Below are positions 25,476-34,460 of a stretch of 64,000 nucleotides of DNA, piece after piece. Under the pieces are notes generated by a model. The model ran no database searches. It was not told the origin of the DNA and saw only the letters and a program-made list of their open reading frames with translations. Each line of letters opens with the position of its first letter. Positions within the stretch are counted from its first letter, which is position 1. The position numbers and the translations under genes are program-made. This DNA comes from Kitasatospora acidiphila (GTDB lineage: Bacteria > Actinomycetota > Actinomycetes > Streptomycetales > Streptomycetaceae): contig NZ_VIGB01000003.1 of assembly GCF_006636205.1 (NCBI RefSeq), positions 3,152,501 to 3,216,500 on the forward strand, in the 5' to 3' direction.

Positions 25476-27082
25476 AGCAACCCCCCTAGGCCACGCACCC
25501 CGCTGGGGAACCCCCGCCGCAGTGCCAGCGCGGTGCGCAGCTCGGCGACCCCGGGCGCGGCCCGGCCGGCCAGGTCGGCCACCGTCCAGGCGACTCGCAG
25601 CACCCGGTCCAGGCCGCGCGCCGTGAGCAGGCCGCGGTCCATCTCGCGCTCCACCTCGGTCAGCGCTCCCTGGTCCGGTCGCCACCGGGTGCGCAGCTCG
25701 CGCCCGGGCACCTGGGAGTTGGTCCGCCAGGGCGTGCCGGTGTACCGGTGCGCGGCACGCTCCCGGGCCGCCCTCACCCGCGCCGCCACCACCTCGGTGC
25801 GCTCCGCACGCCGGTCCCGCTCCAGCAACTCGCCCTTGGTGACCGGCTCGACCTGCACCCGCAGGTCCACCCGGTCCAACAGCGGCCCGGAGAGCCGCCC
25901 TTGGTACCGGCTCACCATCACCGGCGTGCAGTCGCACCCCTCACCGCGGCGCGAATACCGCCCGCAGGGGCAGGGGTTGGCCGCCAGGCAGAGCAGGAAG
26001 TTGGCCGGCAGCCGCAGCGACCCGGCGGACCGGGCGATCACCACCTCGCCGGACTCCAGCGGCTGCCGCAGCGCGTCCAGCACCCGGACCGGGAACTCCG
26101 GTGCCTCGTCAAGGAACAGCACCCCTCGGTGTGCCAGCGAGACCGCGCCCGGGCGGGGCAGTCCGCTGCCACCGCCGACGATCGCGGGCATGGTGGTGGA
26201 ATGGTGCGGGGCGCAGTACGGCGGCAGGTCGACCAGCGGGCGACCGGGCGGCAGCAGACCCGCCACCGAGTGCACCGCCGTCACCTCCAGCGCCTCGGTC
26301 GTGGTGAGCGGCGGCAGCAGGCCGGGCAGGCGTTCGGCGAGCATGGTCTTGCCGGCGCCCGGCGGCCCCTTGAGGTAGATGTGGTGCCCGCCGGCGGCGG
26401 CGATCTCCAGCGCCCGCCGGGCCTCGAACTGCCCGGCGACATCGCCCATGTCGGGGCCGAACTCGGCGTCAGCGGTGCTGCGCCGCACCGCCGCGCCGGG
26501 CAGCAGCAGCCCGGCCATCAGCGGATCGGGCCCGCCGACCGCAGCGTCCGGCGGCTCATCGGGCACCGGTGCGTCGGTGAGCAGCGCGATCAGCTGGCGC
26601 AGGCTGCGCACCCCGAGCACCGAGACGCCGGGCACCAGGGCGGCCTCGGCGGCGGTCTGCTCGGCGACCACCACCTGCTTGTATCCGGCATCGGCGGCGG
26701 CCAGCACCGAGGGCAGAACCCCGCGCACCGGGCGGACCCGGCCGTCCAGCCCCAGCTCCCCGATGATCAGCAGATCGGCGATGGCCGGCGGAGGCAGCCG
26801 CTCGGCGGCGGCGAGCACCGCGCAGGCCACCGCGAGGTCGAAGCCGCTGCCGCTCTTGGGGACCGAGGCCGGGCTGAGCCCGACGGTGAGCTTGCGCTGC
26901 GGCCAGGACTCGCCGCTGTTGACCACGGCGGCCCGCACCCGATCACGGGCCTCGCTGAGCGCCTTGTCCGGCAGTCCGACCAGGGTGAACGCGGCGACGC
27001 CCGGTTCCAGGTCGGCCTGGACCTCGACCACCACGCCGTCCACCCCGACCAGGGCCACCGAGCACGTCCGGGCGAAGGCCAT
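25472..27082 (-). CDS. comM: ComM/YifB-type AAA+ ATPase
   Basis: A 536-residue Mg-chelatase-like AAA+ protein; in Vibrio, ComM is a helicase that promotes branch migration during transformation. An N-terminal Lon-protease-like domain (GLSPASVPKSGSGFDLAVAC) is followed by Walker A (GPPGAGKTMLAERLPG), Walker B (GVLFLDEAPEF), the ChlI-type block and a C-terminal helical domain. Cysteines in ANPCPCGRYSRRGEGCDC probably bind zinc. It abuts yraN with no spacing and overlaps dprA, so yraN-comM-dprA form one operon. Confidence 0.92.
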   Translation of the reverse strand: MAFARTCSVALVGVDGVVVEVQADLEPGVAAFTLVGLPDKALSEARDRVRAAVVNSGESWPQRKLTVGLSPASVPKSGSGFDLAVACAVLAAAERLPPPAIADLLIIGELGLDGRVRPVRGVLPSVLAAADAGYKQVVVAEQTAAEAALVPGVSVLGVRSLRQLIALLTDAPVPDEPPDAAVGGPDPLMAGLLLPGAAVRRSTADAEFGPDMGDVAGQFEARRALEIAAAGGHHIYLKGPPGAGKTMLAERLPGLLPPLTTTEALEVTAVHSVAGLLPPGRPLVDLPPYCAPHHSTTMPAIVGGGSGLPRPGAVSLAHRGVLFLDEAPEFPVRVLDALRQPLESGEVVIARSAGSLRLPANFLLCLAANPCPCGRYSRRGEGCDCTPVMVSRYQGRLSGPLLDRVDLRVQVEPVTKGELLERDRRAERTEVVAARVRAARERAAHRYTGTPWRTNSQVPGRELRTRWRPDQGALTEVEREMDRGLLTARGLDRVLRVAWTVADLAGRAAPGVAELRTALALRRGFPSGVRGLGGLL

Positions 27083-27493
27083 TCAGACCACCCCCCGCAG
27101 GTGCTCGACCCGGGCCGCTCCCCGGGCCCGGCTGACCACCGCGACCAGGTCGATCCGCACCCCGCCGGGCGGCAGCGGCGCCGGTCCGGGCACCGCGACC
27201 TCGGCCAGCCGGGCGAAGTGGGCCGGCCAGCGCTCGCTGAGCCAGCGCTCGGCGAGCACCCGCAACCGCTCACCGCGAGTCTGGTCCAGCGCCTCTTCGG
27301 GCCGTTGGAACCCTTGCTCGGAGCGGGTCTTGACCTCGCAGACGGCTACCGTGTCGCCCTCCAGGGCGACGATGTCCAGCTCGCCCTGGCGACAGCGCCA
27401 GTTGCGCTCCAGGATCCGCAGGCCGTCCCGCTCCAGGCGACGGGCGGCCACCTCCTCGCCGTACCGGCCGAGGGCCTGCTGTGCGTTCCGCAC
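27083..27493 (-). CDS. YraN family protein (UPF0102)
   Basis: A 136-residue restriction-endonuclease-like protein of unknown function, commonly beside comM and dprA. The PD-(D/E)XK-like pattern is visible ([20 protein letters not shown]). I choose GTG 27493 because GGAGGTGA, a near-ideal ribosome site, lies five bases upstream; the frame is open further up but those residues cover DnaA-box-like DNA. It is the first gene of the operon leading to comM and dprA. Confidence 0.88.
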   Translation of the reverse strand: MRNAQQALGRYGEEVAARRLERDGLRILERNWRCRQGELDIVALEGDTVAVCEVKTRSEQGFQRPEEALDQTRGERLRVLAERWLSERWPAHFARLAEVAVPGPAPLPPGGVRIDLVAVVSRARGAARVEHLRGVV

Positions 27494-27543
27494 GGCGATC
27501 ACCTCCGCTACGGAGAGTGCCGCGCCGCCCCCTGATGGTCCAT

Positions 27544-27585
27544 CAGCTTCCGCGAAGCTGTGGATAACCCGCCCCCTGTGGACAA
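27544..27585. promoter_or_regulatory. DnaA-box-like pair with adjacent inverted repeat
   Basis: On the minus strand TTGTCCACA (27577-27585) and TTATCCACA (27559-27567) lie 18 bp apart start to start, the same spacing as two boxes in the cluster at 21448-21474 and with a similar G-rich spacer. They are next to CAGCTTC-CGC-GAAGCTG (27544-27560). The pair lies 66-92 bp before the yraN start. Confidence 0.6.
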
Positions 27586-27660
27586 CCGTGCCGCCGCCCG
27601 GAGACAGCGGCCGCAACGGTCCGAGGCCGCCTGACGACCGAAGACGGCTGAAGACGACCG

Positions 27661-27700
27661 CTGAAGACTACTGAAGACCACTGAAGACCACTGAAGACCG
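27661..27700. repeat. Four 10-bp iteron-like repeats
   Basis: CTGAAGACTA, CTGAAGACCA, CTGAAGACCA and CTGAAGACCG follow without gaps, with degenerate copies at 27631 and 27648. The period equals one helical turn. They lie about 75 bp from the DnaA-box pair, in the gap between yraN and the DUF2469 gene. Confidence 0.75.
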
Positions 27701-27784
27701 CGACACCCGGAGACAATCGCTGCGCCCAACACAGTCGCCGCGCCCAGAAACCGCACTGCCGCCCGGAGGCGCCCGAGGGCCGGG

Positions 27785-28111
27785 TCAGCTACCGAACCCC
27801 GCGTCGTCCGACGGCAGCTCCAGGTCGCTCTTGGCCAGTTCCTCGATGTTGACGTCCTTGAAGGTCAGCACCCGCACCTTGCGGACGAATCTGGCCGGCC
27901 GGTACATGTCCCACACCCAGGCGTCGGCCATCGAGACCTCGAAGAACACCTCGCCCTGCACCGAGTGCACCTGCAGCTCGTAGTCATTGGTGAGGTAGAA
28001 CCGGCGCTCGGTCTCGATCACGTACTTGAACAGCCCGACGACGTCCTTGTACTCCCGGTAGAGCTTGAGCTCCATCTCGGTCTCGTACTTCTCGAGATCT
28101 TCCGCACTCAT
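27785..28111 (-). CDS. DUF2469 family protein
   Basis: A 108-residue acidic protein strongly conserved in actinobacteria and usually placed between signal peptidase genes and yraN. It opens MSAEDLEKYETEMELKLYRE and has VWDMYRPARFVRKVRVLTFK in the second half. No catalytic or metal motif is seen; function unknown. The ATG follows GAGGGGA by eight bases. It lies downstream of the Nudix gene on the same strand. Confidence 0.9.
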   Translation of the reverse strand: MSAEDLEKYETEMELKLYREYKDVVGLFKYVIETERRFYLTNDYELQVHSVQGEVFFEVSMADAWVWDMYRPARFVRKVRVLTFKDVNIEELAKSDLELPSDDAGFGS

Positions 28112-28167
28112 GCCGGCGTCCCCTCACTCGTCAGGTCCCACCCCATTGTGGCCCACGGCACCCCCGG

Positions 28168-28653
28168 TCAGAGGGTGACCGGGGCTACTGGTGGTCCCTC
28201 ATTCAACAACCTTCCCAGCAGCTCCGCGAGCCGCACCGGGTAGACCTGCTCGGTGGTGGCACGCAGTTCGTCCAGCGTCCACCAGCGCGCCTCGGCGAGC
28301 TGCGGCCGCTCCTCGGGCTCGCTGCCGGAGGCGTCCAGGTGCACCTCACCGGGGCCGGTGCGGGCCAGGTAGAAGACCTGGTGCTGCCGGTAGTCCTGTC
28401 CGGCGTAGCTGAACTCGGCCAGGTCGACGGCGACCTGGGGACCCAGCTCGATCCCGGTGAGCCCGGTCTCCTCGGCCAGCTCGCGCAGCGCCGCCTCGCG
28501 CGGCTGCTCCCTGGGCCGCACCCCGCCGCCGGGCGTGAACCACCAGGTGAGGGTCGGCCTGGCCGGGTCGAAGCCGTGGAAGAGCAGCAGCCGGTCCCGT
28601 TCGTCGAGCAGCAGCACCCGGGCCGCGTCGCGCCGCCGGATCGGGCCCGCCAT
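28168..28653 (-). CDS. Nudix hydrolase
   Basis: A 161-residue pyrophosphohydrolase. The Nudix box GX5EX7REUXEEXGU is complete, from GGVRPREQPREAALRELAEE onward, near residues 43-65. Substrate cannot be told from the box. The ATG overlaps the sipZ stop by one base (TGATG), so it is translated with the signal peptidase. Confidence 0.9.
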   Translation of the reverse strand: MAGPIRRRDAARVLLLDERDRLLLFHGFDPARPTLTWWFTPGGGVRPREQPREAALRELAEETGLTGIELGPQVAVDLAEFSYAGQDYRQHQVFYLARTGPGEVHLDASGSEPEERPQLAEARWWTLDELRATTEQVYPVRLAELLGRLLNEGPPVAPVTL

Positions 28654-29417
28654 CAGCGCCGCCCCGCGATCCGCCGGGCCAGCCCGGCGACCGAACCGAT
28701 CAGCGAGGTGAGCAGGATCAGCGCGGCACCCGCCACGGCCGCCCAGAACTCGGTCTCCAGCGGCCCGGACCGGCCCGCCGTGGGGCGGCCGAGGGCGGCG
28801 AACGCGGTGGTCGGCGCATGCATCCCGATGCGTGACGGCGGCCAGACGGTCGCCTCGACCCTGGCCTGCACCGCGGAGTCCGGCACGGTGCCGGAGGCCA
28901 GCCCCAGGTGCACCCGGGAGTCCTGCGAGCCGGTGCGGTTGTCGCCGAGCACGAAGAGCCGGCCGGCCGGGACGGTGACGTTGAACGGGATCTGCGGTGC
29001 CAGGCCGGCCGGGGCCAGGTAGGGCTCGTCGATCGGGGTGCCGTTGACGGTGATCCGCTGCTGCGCGTCGCAGCAGACCACGGTGTCGCCGCCGACGCCG
29101 ACCACTCGCTTGACCAGGGTGTCCTGCTCCCAGGCGGTGTCCTGGAAGACCACCACGTCGCCGCGGCCGACCGCGCTGCCGGAGACCGGCCGACCGGCCA
29201 GGGTGTCGCCGGGGTCGATCCCGGGGCGCATCGAGCCGGTGGGCACCTTGAAGAAGTGGTAGGTGACGCCGATCAGGGCCGTGCCGCCGATCATCAGCAC
29301 CAGGCCGAGCGCCAGTGCGACGCCCTGCAGCACGGCGCCGAGCCGGCGGCGGGCGCTCCGCGGGGCCGGTTTGCGGGCGGCCGTGGTGCCGGGGGCTCCG
29401 GCGGCAACGCTGCTCAT
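28653..29417 (-). CDS. sipZ: Type I signal peptidase (SipZ-like)
   Basis: A 254-residue signal peptidase: N-terminal membrane anchor (residues 26-52), nucleophile Ser62 (PTGSMRPG), general base Lys103 (VKRVVGVGGD), and box E (VLGDNRTGSQDSR). A second hydrophobic segment near the C-terminus (FWAAVAGAALILLTSLIGS) fits the unusual two-anchor form reported for S. lividans SipX, SipY and SipZ. Gene letter is by position after sipW-X-Y. A hairpin and possible own promoter precede it, agreeing with the report that sipZ starts a separate transcript there. Confidence 0.85.
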   Translation of the reverse strand: MSSVAAGAPGTTAARKPAPRSARRRLGAVLQGVALALGLVLMIGGTALIGVTYHFFKVPTGSMRPGIDPGDTLAGRPVSGSAVGRGDVVVFQDTAWEQDTLVKRVVGVGGDTVVCCDAQQRITVNGTPIDEPYLAPAGLAPQIPFNVTVPAGRLFVLGDNRTGSQDSRVHLGLASGTVPDSAVQARVEATVWPPSRIGMHAPTTAFAALGRPTAGRSGPLETEFWAAVAGAALILLTSLIGSVAGLARRIAGRR

Positions 29418-29453
29418 GCTTGACCGTCCTAGGTGCGAGAGCCGGACACGGCG

Positions 29454-29502
29454 GCGGGCCGTGGCACGTCCGAGCAGATTACTCGTCGGTACCACGGCCC
29501 GC
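29454..29502 (-). terminator. Hairpin between sipY and sipZ
   Basis: Perfect 11-nt arms (29454-29464 and 29492-29502; GCGGGCCGTGG and complement) enclose a 27-nt loop just after the sipY stop. The loop includes TAATCT, a possible -10 for sipZ. It suggests that sipY ends one transcript and sipZ starts another. Confidence 0.5.
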
Positions 29503-29517
29503 GCAAGAGCCGAGCAG

Positions 29518-30501
29518 CTACCCGAGCCGGCGGCGCCGCAGCCACCAGGCCGCCGGCACCGCGCCGGCCGCGCCGAGCAGCGGCGGCGCGAACGGCAGGG
29601 CCGCCGAGGCCAGGCCCTTCTGGTCGAAGGTGTCGGGCACCGGCAGGGTCGTCCAGTGGCCGATCGGCCAGGCGATCACGAAGGCACGGCCGACCACGTC
29701 ACTGTCCGGGACGGCACCGCCGCCGGGCTGGTCCATGTGGTACCGCGAGTCCAGCGAGTCGTCGCGGTGGTCGCCCATCACCCAGACGTGGTCCGGGGCC
29801 ACCTTCACCGGGCCGAACGGCCGGTTGCCGCACGCGCCCAGCTCCGGGTTGCTGTTGTATACGTACGGCTCGTTGAGCGCCACGCCGTTCACCTTCAGCG
29901 GCCCGTTGCCCTCGCACTCGACGGTGTCGCCGCCGACCGCGACCACCCGCTTGATCAGGTCCTTCTCATTGGCCGAGGGCATCAGGCCGATGAAGCTCAG
30001 CACGTCCTGGATGCCGCGCACCACGGTGTTGGAGCTCTGCGTGGACGGCACCTCGTTCAGCCAGCCGCCCGGGTCGTGGAAGACCACCACGTCACCGCGC
30101 TCCGGCTTGGCACCGAACCACGGCGTCAGCTTGTCCACCAGCACCCGGTCGCCGACCTGGAGGGTGTTCTGCATCGACTCCGACGGGATCGAGAAGGCCT
30201 GGACGAAGAAGGTCTTGATGACCAGCGCCAGGACCAGCGCGATACCGACCAGGATCGGCAGTTCCTTCCAGAACGAGCGCTGCTTGCGCTCCTTCCGCGG
30301 CGGCCCGGTCGTCTCACCGGCCGCCGTCGGCGGAACCGGCAGCTCGCCCGCCGGGTAGTTCGGCTGGTCCGCCGGTTCGCCGTGGCCGCCCGCGCCGTCG
30401 GCGGGTTCCGCAGGCCCGCCGGACTCGGTGGACTGGGCCGTACGCCGGCCGGAGCCCTCGGGCTCGCCGGCCCCGCGGGCGCCGATCACCAGATCCCCCA
30501 C
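29518..30501 (-). CDS. sipY: Type I signal peptidase (SipY-like)
   Basis: A 327-residue signal peptidase with a long Gly/Pro-rich cytoplasmic N-terminus (about 75 residues), anchor at 81-97, Ser109 (PSESMQNT), Lys184 (IKRVVAVGGD) and box E (VMGDHRDDSLDSRYH). A C-terminal hydrophobic stretch followed by WWLRRRRLG suggests a second anchor. GTG start 30501 follows GGGAGGAG and overlaps the 3' end of sipX by 16 bases. SipY is the main enzyme in S. lividans, by literature; the letter here rests on order. Confidence 0.85.
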   Translation of the reverse strand: MGDLVIGARGAGEPEGSGRRTAQSTESGGPAEPADGAGGHGEPADQPNYPAGELPVPPTAAGETTGPPRKERKQRSFWKELPILVGIALVLALVIKTFFVQAFSIPSESMQNTLQVGDRVLVDKLTPWFGAKPERGDVVVFHDPGGWLNEVPSTQSSNTVVRGIQDVLSFIGLMPSANEKDLIKRVVAVGGDTVECEGNGPLKVNGVALNEPYVYNSNPELGACGNRPFGPVKVAPDHVWVMGDHRDDSLDSRYHMDQPGGGAVPDSDVVGRAFVIAWPIGHWTTLPVPDTFDQKGLASAALPFAPPLLGAAGAVPAAWWLRRRRLG

Positions 30502-31538
30502 GACTTCTCCTCCCTGCTGTGCGGACGACCTTCGTCCGCGGTCACCAGTGCCGCACAGCGGGCACCACGCCTGCTACTCCTGCACTTCTCTATCACCCCG
30601 GGCACCCTCTGCGGGGCTTCCCACACGGCGGGCGAGCGTAGCTGACGGGCCGCAGGCCCGACTCCGCGCCCGCGCCGCAGCACGGCTGGAGCGACGCCCA
30701 ACAACCCCATAACGAGTGAGCGTTCCCGGGGATCCGGCCCACCGGCCGGAATTTTCGGCGGACCCTGGGCCGCCGGTCCGGAATAACCGGGCCGCGCGAT
30801 GCCGCCGATCCGGTCGAACGGCCAGGCGATCATGAAGGCCCGTCCGACCACGTCGGAGAGCGGCACGGTGCCCTGGTCCGGCCCGGTCATGTGGTAGCGC
30901 GAGTCGGCCGACAGGTCGCGGTGGTCCCCCATCACCCAGAGCCGCCCCGGCGGCACGGTGATCCGGAACGGGATCTGCGAGGCCGGGTTCCCCTGGGCCA
31001 GGTAGGGCTCCGCCATCGGCGTGCCGTTGACGGTGATCCGCTGCTGCGCGTCGCAGCACACCACGGTGTCACCGGCGACTCCGATGACCCGCTTGATCAG
31101 ATCGCCCCCGCCGGCCGAGGGCAGCAGCCCGACGGCGCTGAAGGCGCTCTTCACGCCGCGGGCGAGGGGCCCGTCGGTCTCCGGCTGCCGGTCGTTCTCC
31201 AGCCAGCCGCCGGGATCCTTGAACACCACCACGTCGCCGCGCCGGGGAGTGCTGCCGAACCACGGGGTCAGCTTGTCCACCAGCACCCGGTCGCCGATCG
31301 CGATGGTCTGCTCCATCGAGCCCGAGGGGATCACGAACACCTGGACGAAGAAGGTCTTCAGGGCCACCGCGATGGCCAGCGCCAGCACGGCGATCAGGGG
31401 CAGCTCCCGGAGCAGCGAGCGGCGACCGCGGCGGGTCGCCCGGCGAGCGGTGCGGCGGCGCTCGGCCCGCCCGCGGGCGGCGGGCGCCTCGGCGGACCCC
31501 GGCCCGGCGGTGGGCGCCGTCCTACCCCTGAGCCCCAT
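30486..31538 (-). CDS. sipX: Type I signal peptidase (SipX-like)
   Basis: A 350-residue signal peptidase: basic N-terminus, anchor at about 45-65, Ser74 (PSGSMEQT), Lys149 (IKRVIGVAGD), box E (VMGDHRDLSADSRYH). After the catalytic domain it has a tail of about 80 residues that starts hydrophobic (RSLVMGLLGVAPAVL) and turns Arg-rich. I start at ATG 31538; a GTG two codons upstream is also possible. It overlaps sipW upstream and sipY downstream, indicating tight coupling. Confidence 0.83.
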   Translation of the reverse strand: MGLRGRTAPTAGPGSAEAPAARGRAERRRTARRATRRGRRSLLRELPLIAVLALAIAVALKTFFVQVFVIPSGSMEQTIAIGDRVLVDKLTPWFGSTPRRGDVVVFKDPGGWLENDRQPETDGPLARGVKSAFSAVGLLPSAGGGDLIKRVIGVAGDTVVCCDAQQRITVNGTPMAEPYLAQGNPASQIPFRITVPPGRLWVMGDHRDLSADSRYHMTGPDQGTVPLSDVVGRAFMIAWPFDRIGGIARPGYSGPAAQGPPKIPAGGPDPRERSLVMGLLGVAPAVLRRGRGVGPAARQLRSPAVWEAPQRVPGVIEKCRSSRRGARCAALVTADEGRPHSREEKSWGIW

Positions 31539-32406
31539 GCGCACCGGTCCCCCCTGCCGCGGCGACGGCGGCGAAGCCGGCCGGACGGTCCAGGCCGTGC
31601 CAGCGGCCGAGCGGGAACAACACCAGGTCGGCCCGCCCGATCACCTTGCGCACCGGCACGAACCCGCCGCCCGGATCACCCAGATGGTCCCGGGAGTCCC
31701 GGGAGTCGCTGCGGTGGTCGCCGAGCACGAAGAGCTCACCTGGCGGCACCTGCACGTCGAAGCCGACGGTCGAGGGGGCGTCGCCCGGGAACAGGTAGTC
31801 GGACTCGGCCAGCGGCACGCCGTTGACGGTCAGGTGCTGGTCGCCGACCCGGTACGTCACCCGGTCGCCACCGACCCCGATCACCCGTTTGACGAAGATC
31901 GAGCCGTCGAACGGGCCGACGCCCAGCGTCGCGCCGAGCTTGCGCAGCGCGCCGCCGATCCCGGGCTGGTTGTCACCGCCGGGGACGAAGGAGTCGGTGC
32001 CGTCGAAGACCACGACGTCGCCGCGCCGCACGGTGCCGCCGAACTGGTAGGCGAGCTTGTCGACCAGCAGCCGGTCGCCGGGGCGCAGCGCGTTCTCCAT
32101 CGAGGCGGACGGGACGGAGAAGGGCTGGGCCACGAAGGCGTTCACCAGCATCAGCACGCCGACGCAGACGGCCAGCAGCTTGGCCGCGAAACGCCAGTCC
32201 CAACCGGGCTCGGACTGCTCGCCCTCAGGCACCTGCTCGGGCTGCTCGGCCGCCCCCTCCGTCACGGATTCCGAAACGGGCTCCGTGACGGACCCCGCGA
32301 TGGATTCCGAATCGGGCTCCGAAACGGCCGCGGACCGCGCCGGCTCCCGCGCACCCGGGGGTGCGAGGTCGCCGTCGCGGTCCGCGATCGGTTCGTGGGT
32401 GCTCAT
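31522..32406 (-). CDS. sipW: Type I signal peptidase (SipW-like)
   Basis: A 294-residue signal peptidase with an acidic Ser/Glu-rich N-terminal segment (two ESxxxEPxSES-like units, encoded by near-repeat DNA at 32265-32330), one anchor (75-95), Ser102 (PSASMENA), Lys173 (VKRVIGVGGD) and box E (VLGDHRSDSRDSRDH). No clear C-terminal anchor, as described for SipW. It is the first of the sipW-X-Y operon, 66 bp after rplS with a terminator between them. The ATG lacks a strong ribosome site. Confidence 0.85.
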   Translation of the reverse strand: MSTHEPIADRDGDLAPPGAREPARSAAVSEPDSESIAGSVTEPVSESVTEGAAEQPEQVPEGEQSEPGWDWRFAAKLLAVCVGVLMLVNAFVAQPFSVPSASMENALRPGDRLLVDKLAYQFGGTVRRGDVVVFDGTDSFVPGGDNQPGIGGALRKLGATLGVGPFDGSIFVKRVIGVGGDRVTYRVGDQHLTVNGVPLAESDYLFPGDAPSTVGFDVQVPPGELFVLGDHRSDSRDSRDHLGDPGGGFVPVRKVIGRADLVLFPLGRWHGLDRPAGFAAVAAAGGTGAHGAQG

Positions 32407-32444
32407 CGGGGCTGAGCTTAGCGGCCCCTTCTGAGCAGGCTGAA

Positions 32445-32464
32445 CCCCCGGGGAGAACCGGGGG
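32445..32464 (-). terminator. rplS terminator
   Basis: CCCCCGG and CCGGGGG pair over a 6-nt loop eight bases beyond the rplS stop and 39 bases before sipW. Confidence 0.6.
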
Positions 32465-32471
32465 CCACGAC

Positions 32472-32822
32472 TCAGCGCTCCCGCTTCTCCTTGATCTTCG
32501 CGGCCTTGCCGCGCAGGTCACGCAGGTAGTACAGCTTGGCGCGACGGACGTCACCGCGGGTGACGACCTCGATCTTCTCGACGACCGGGGTGTGCACCGG
32601 GAAGGTGCGCTCCACGCCGACGTTGAAGCTCACCTTGCGGACGGTGAAGGTCTCACCGATGCCCGCACCGTGGCGGCGGATCACGACGCCCTGGAAGACC
32701 TGGACACGGGAGCGGTTGCCCTCGATGACCCGGACGTGGACCTTCAGGGTGTCACCGGCGCGGAAGGCCGGGATGTCGGTGCGCAGCGAGGCCGCGTCGA
32801 CAGCAGCGAGCTTGTTGCTCAT
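32472..32822 (-). CDS. rplS: 50S ribosomal protein L19
   Basis: A 116-residue L19. [39 protein letters not shown] and the basic end [13 protein letters not shown] are typical. Start ATG 32822 is chosen by family length, with GGAGA upstream. It is last in the rpsP-KH-rimM-trmD-rplS series; 152 bp without a gene separates it from trmD and contains two small hairpins, which may allow separate control. Confidence 0.96.
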   Translation of the reverse strand: MSNKLAAVDAASLRTDIPAFRAGDTLKVHVRVIEGNRSRVQVFQGVVIRRHGAGIGETFTVRKVSFNVGVERTFPVHTPVVEKIEVVTRGDVRRAKLYYLRDLRGKAAKIKEKRER

Positions 32823-32974
32823 GATGCTCTCCATCGCAGGCGCCACGGGCCGCCCACGGAAATTCGTCACAATGGGGTCTGTTGCGGGCCGCTTCGGCTG
32901 GCGGCGAATCCCCCGTGGCGGGGACGCCGGTCCACTGGCCCCCTCTCGGGGGTCGGGCGACAGACAACAGCGGC

Positions 32975-33817
32975 CTATTCTTCCACAGCCTCGGTCACGC
33001 CGAGAAATCGACCGGCCGCCTCGTCCCAGCGCAGGCCGAGCACGCTGAGCGCCTCGCGCTCCTTCTTGTCGAATCCGTCCTGCCGCCAGCGCGCCACCAG
33101 GTCGGGGCGGTTGGCCATGGTGCGGGCGAAGGCCTGCTCCCGGCGCCACCGGGCGATCTTGCCGTGGTTGCCGCTGAGCAGCACCTCCGGCACCGCGCGG
33201 CCGCGCCACTCGGCGGGCTTGGTGTAGACCGGGCCCTCCAGCAGGTCGGCCATCGCGCCGGGGGCGAAGGAGTCGTCCTGGTGCGAGGCGGCGTTGCCGA
33301 GCACGCCGGGCAGCAGCCGGGCGATCGCCTCGACCATCACCAGCACCGCGACCTCGCCGCCGGCCAGCACGTAGTCGCCGATCGACGCCTCCACCACCGG
33401 CATCCGAGTGGCGGCCTCATCGATCACCCGGCGGTCGATGCCCTCGTAGCGGGCCGGGGCGAACGCCAGCCAGGGCCGCTGGGCCAGCTCCTGGGCCAGC
33501 TCCTGGGTGAACGGCACGCCGCTGGGCGTGGGCACCACCAGGGTGGGCAGCTCGCCCTCGGGGCCGGCCGCGAGCACCGCGTCCAGCGCCTCGCCCCAGG
33601 GCTCCGGCTTCATCACCATGCCGGGGCCGCCGCCGTACGGGGTGTCGTCCACGGTGCGGTGCACATCGTGGGTCCAGGAGCGCAGGTCGTGCAGGTGCAC
33701 GTCGAGCTGGCCGCGGGCCCGGGCCTTGCCGACCAGCGAGACGTTCAGCGGCTCCAGGTACTCGGGGAAGATCGTGACGACGTCGATCCGCATGCCGTGC
33801 CCGGGACTCTCAGTCAT
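32975..33817 (-). CDS. trmD: tRNA (guanine-N1)-methyltransferase TrmD
   Basis: A 280-residue SPOUT methyltransferase making m1G37 in tRNA. Motifs: [34 protein letters not shown] and the knot segment [18 protein letters not shown]. Its ATG overlaps the rimM stop (ATGA). A start eight codons later (MRIDVVTIF) matches most relatives better in length, but the upstream one has GGAGCAGGA. Confidence 0.96.
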   Translation of the reverse strand: MTESPGHGMRIDVVTIFPEYLEPLNVSLVGKARARGQLDVHLHDLRSWTHDVHRTVDDTPYGGGPGMVMKPEPWGEALDAVLAAGPEGELPTLVVPTPSGVPFTQELAQELAQRPWLAFAPARYEGIDRRVIDEAATRMPVVEASIGDYVLAGGEVAVLVMVEAIARLLPGVLGNAASHQDDSFAPGAMADLLEGPVYTKPAEWRGRAVPEVLLSGNHGKIARWRREQAFARTMANRPDLVARWRQDGFDKKEREALSVLGLRWDEAAGRFLGVTEAVEE

Positions 33818-34362
33818 CGGTCCTGCTCCGGGCCGCCGTCGAGCTCGGCCTCGGCGAGGTCGATCAGCCCGGGCGGCGGGTCGATCACGCAGCGCTGGTT
33901 CTCGAGGTCGATCTCGGGCACCAGCTCGCTGACGAACGGCACCAGCGCCTCGCTGCCGTCCGGGCGCTTGACGGTCAGCAGGTCCTGGTAGGGCAGGTGG
34001 ACCACCTCGGTGAGCTCACCGACCGGGGTGCCGTCGGTCAGCACCACGTCCAGGCCGATCAGCTGGTGGTCGTAGTACTCGTCCTCGTCCTCCGGCCGCT
34101 CGTCGGGGTCGACCTCCGCGATCAGCATGGTGTTGCGCAGGGCCTCGGCGGCGGTGCGGTCCTTGATCCCGGCGAACCGGATCAGCAGCTTGCCGCTGTG
34201 GACCTTGCCGGACTCCACGGTCAGCGGGCCGGTGGCGGCGGGGTCGGTGAGCAGTACCGCACCCGGGCCGAGCCGCAGTTCCGGCTCGTCGGTGCGGACC
34301 TCGACGAAGACGTCCCCCCGGATGCCGTGGGCGCGACCGATCCGGCCGACGACGAGCTGCAC
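33814..34362 (-). CDS. rimM: Ribosome maturation factor RimM
   Basis: A 182-residue 16S processing factor that binds S19. The N-terminal RimM domain ([19 protein letters not shown]) and a PRC-barrel ([33 protein letters not shown]) are seen. GTG start after AGGAGTGGA. It overlaps trmD and is separated from the KH gene by a strong hairpin. Confidence 0.96.
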   Translation of the reverse strand: MQLVVGRIGRAHGIRGDVFVEVRTDEPELRLGPGAVLLTDPAATGPLTVESGKVHSGKLLIRFAGIKDRTAAEALRNTMLIAEVDPDERPEDEDEYYDHQLIGLDVVLTDGTPVGELTEVVHLPYQDLLTVKRPDGSEALVPFVSELVPEIDLENQRCVIDPPPGLIDLAEAELDGGPEQDR

Positions 34363-34406
34363 GGTTCCACTCCTGAATCTTGCTACTGGATCTTGCTGAG
34401 AACGGC

Positions 34407-34441
34407 GAACGGCCGGGACGCGCGAGGCGTCCCGGCCGTTC
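34407..34441 (-). terminator. Hairpin between KH-protein gene and rimM
   Basis: Perfect 15-nt arms (34407-34421, 34427-34441) with a 5-nt loop form a very stable stem in the gap before rimM. It probably reduces transcription of rimM-trmD relative to rpsP. Confidence 0.6.
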
Positions 34442-34460
34442 CGAGCAACGGTGGTGACCG

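Noticed and set aside
27544..27700. Chromosomal or plasmid replication origin
   Set aside because: Only two DnaA-like boxes, no AT-rich unwinding region and no dnaA, dnaN or rep gene; streptomycete oriC has many boxes.
34407..34441. Riboswitch before rimM
   Set aside because: A simple perfect hairpin without any recognisable aptamer features; better explained as a terminator.
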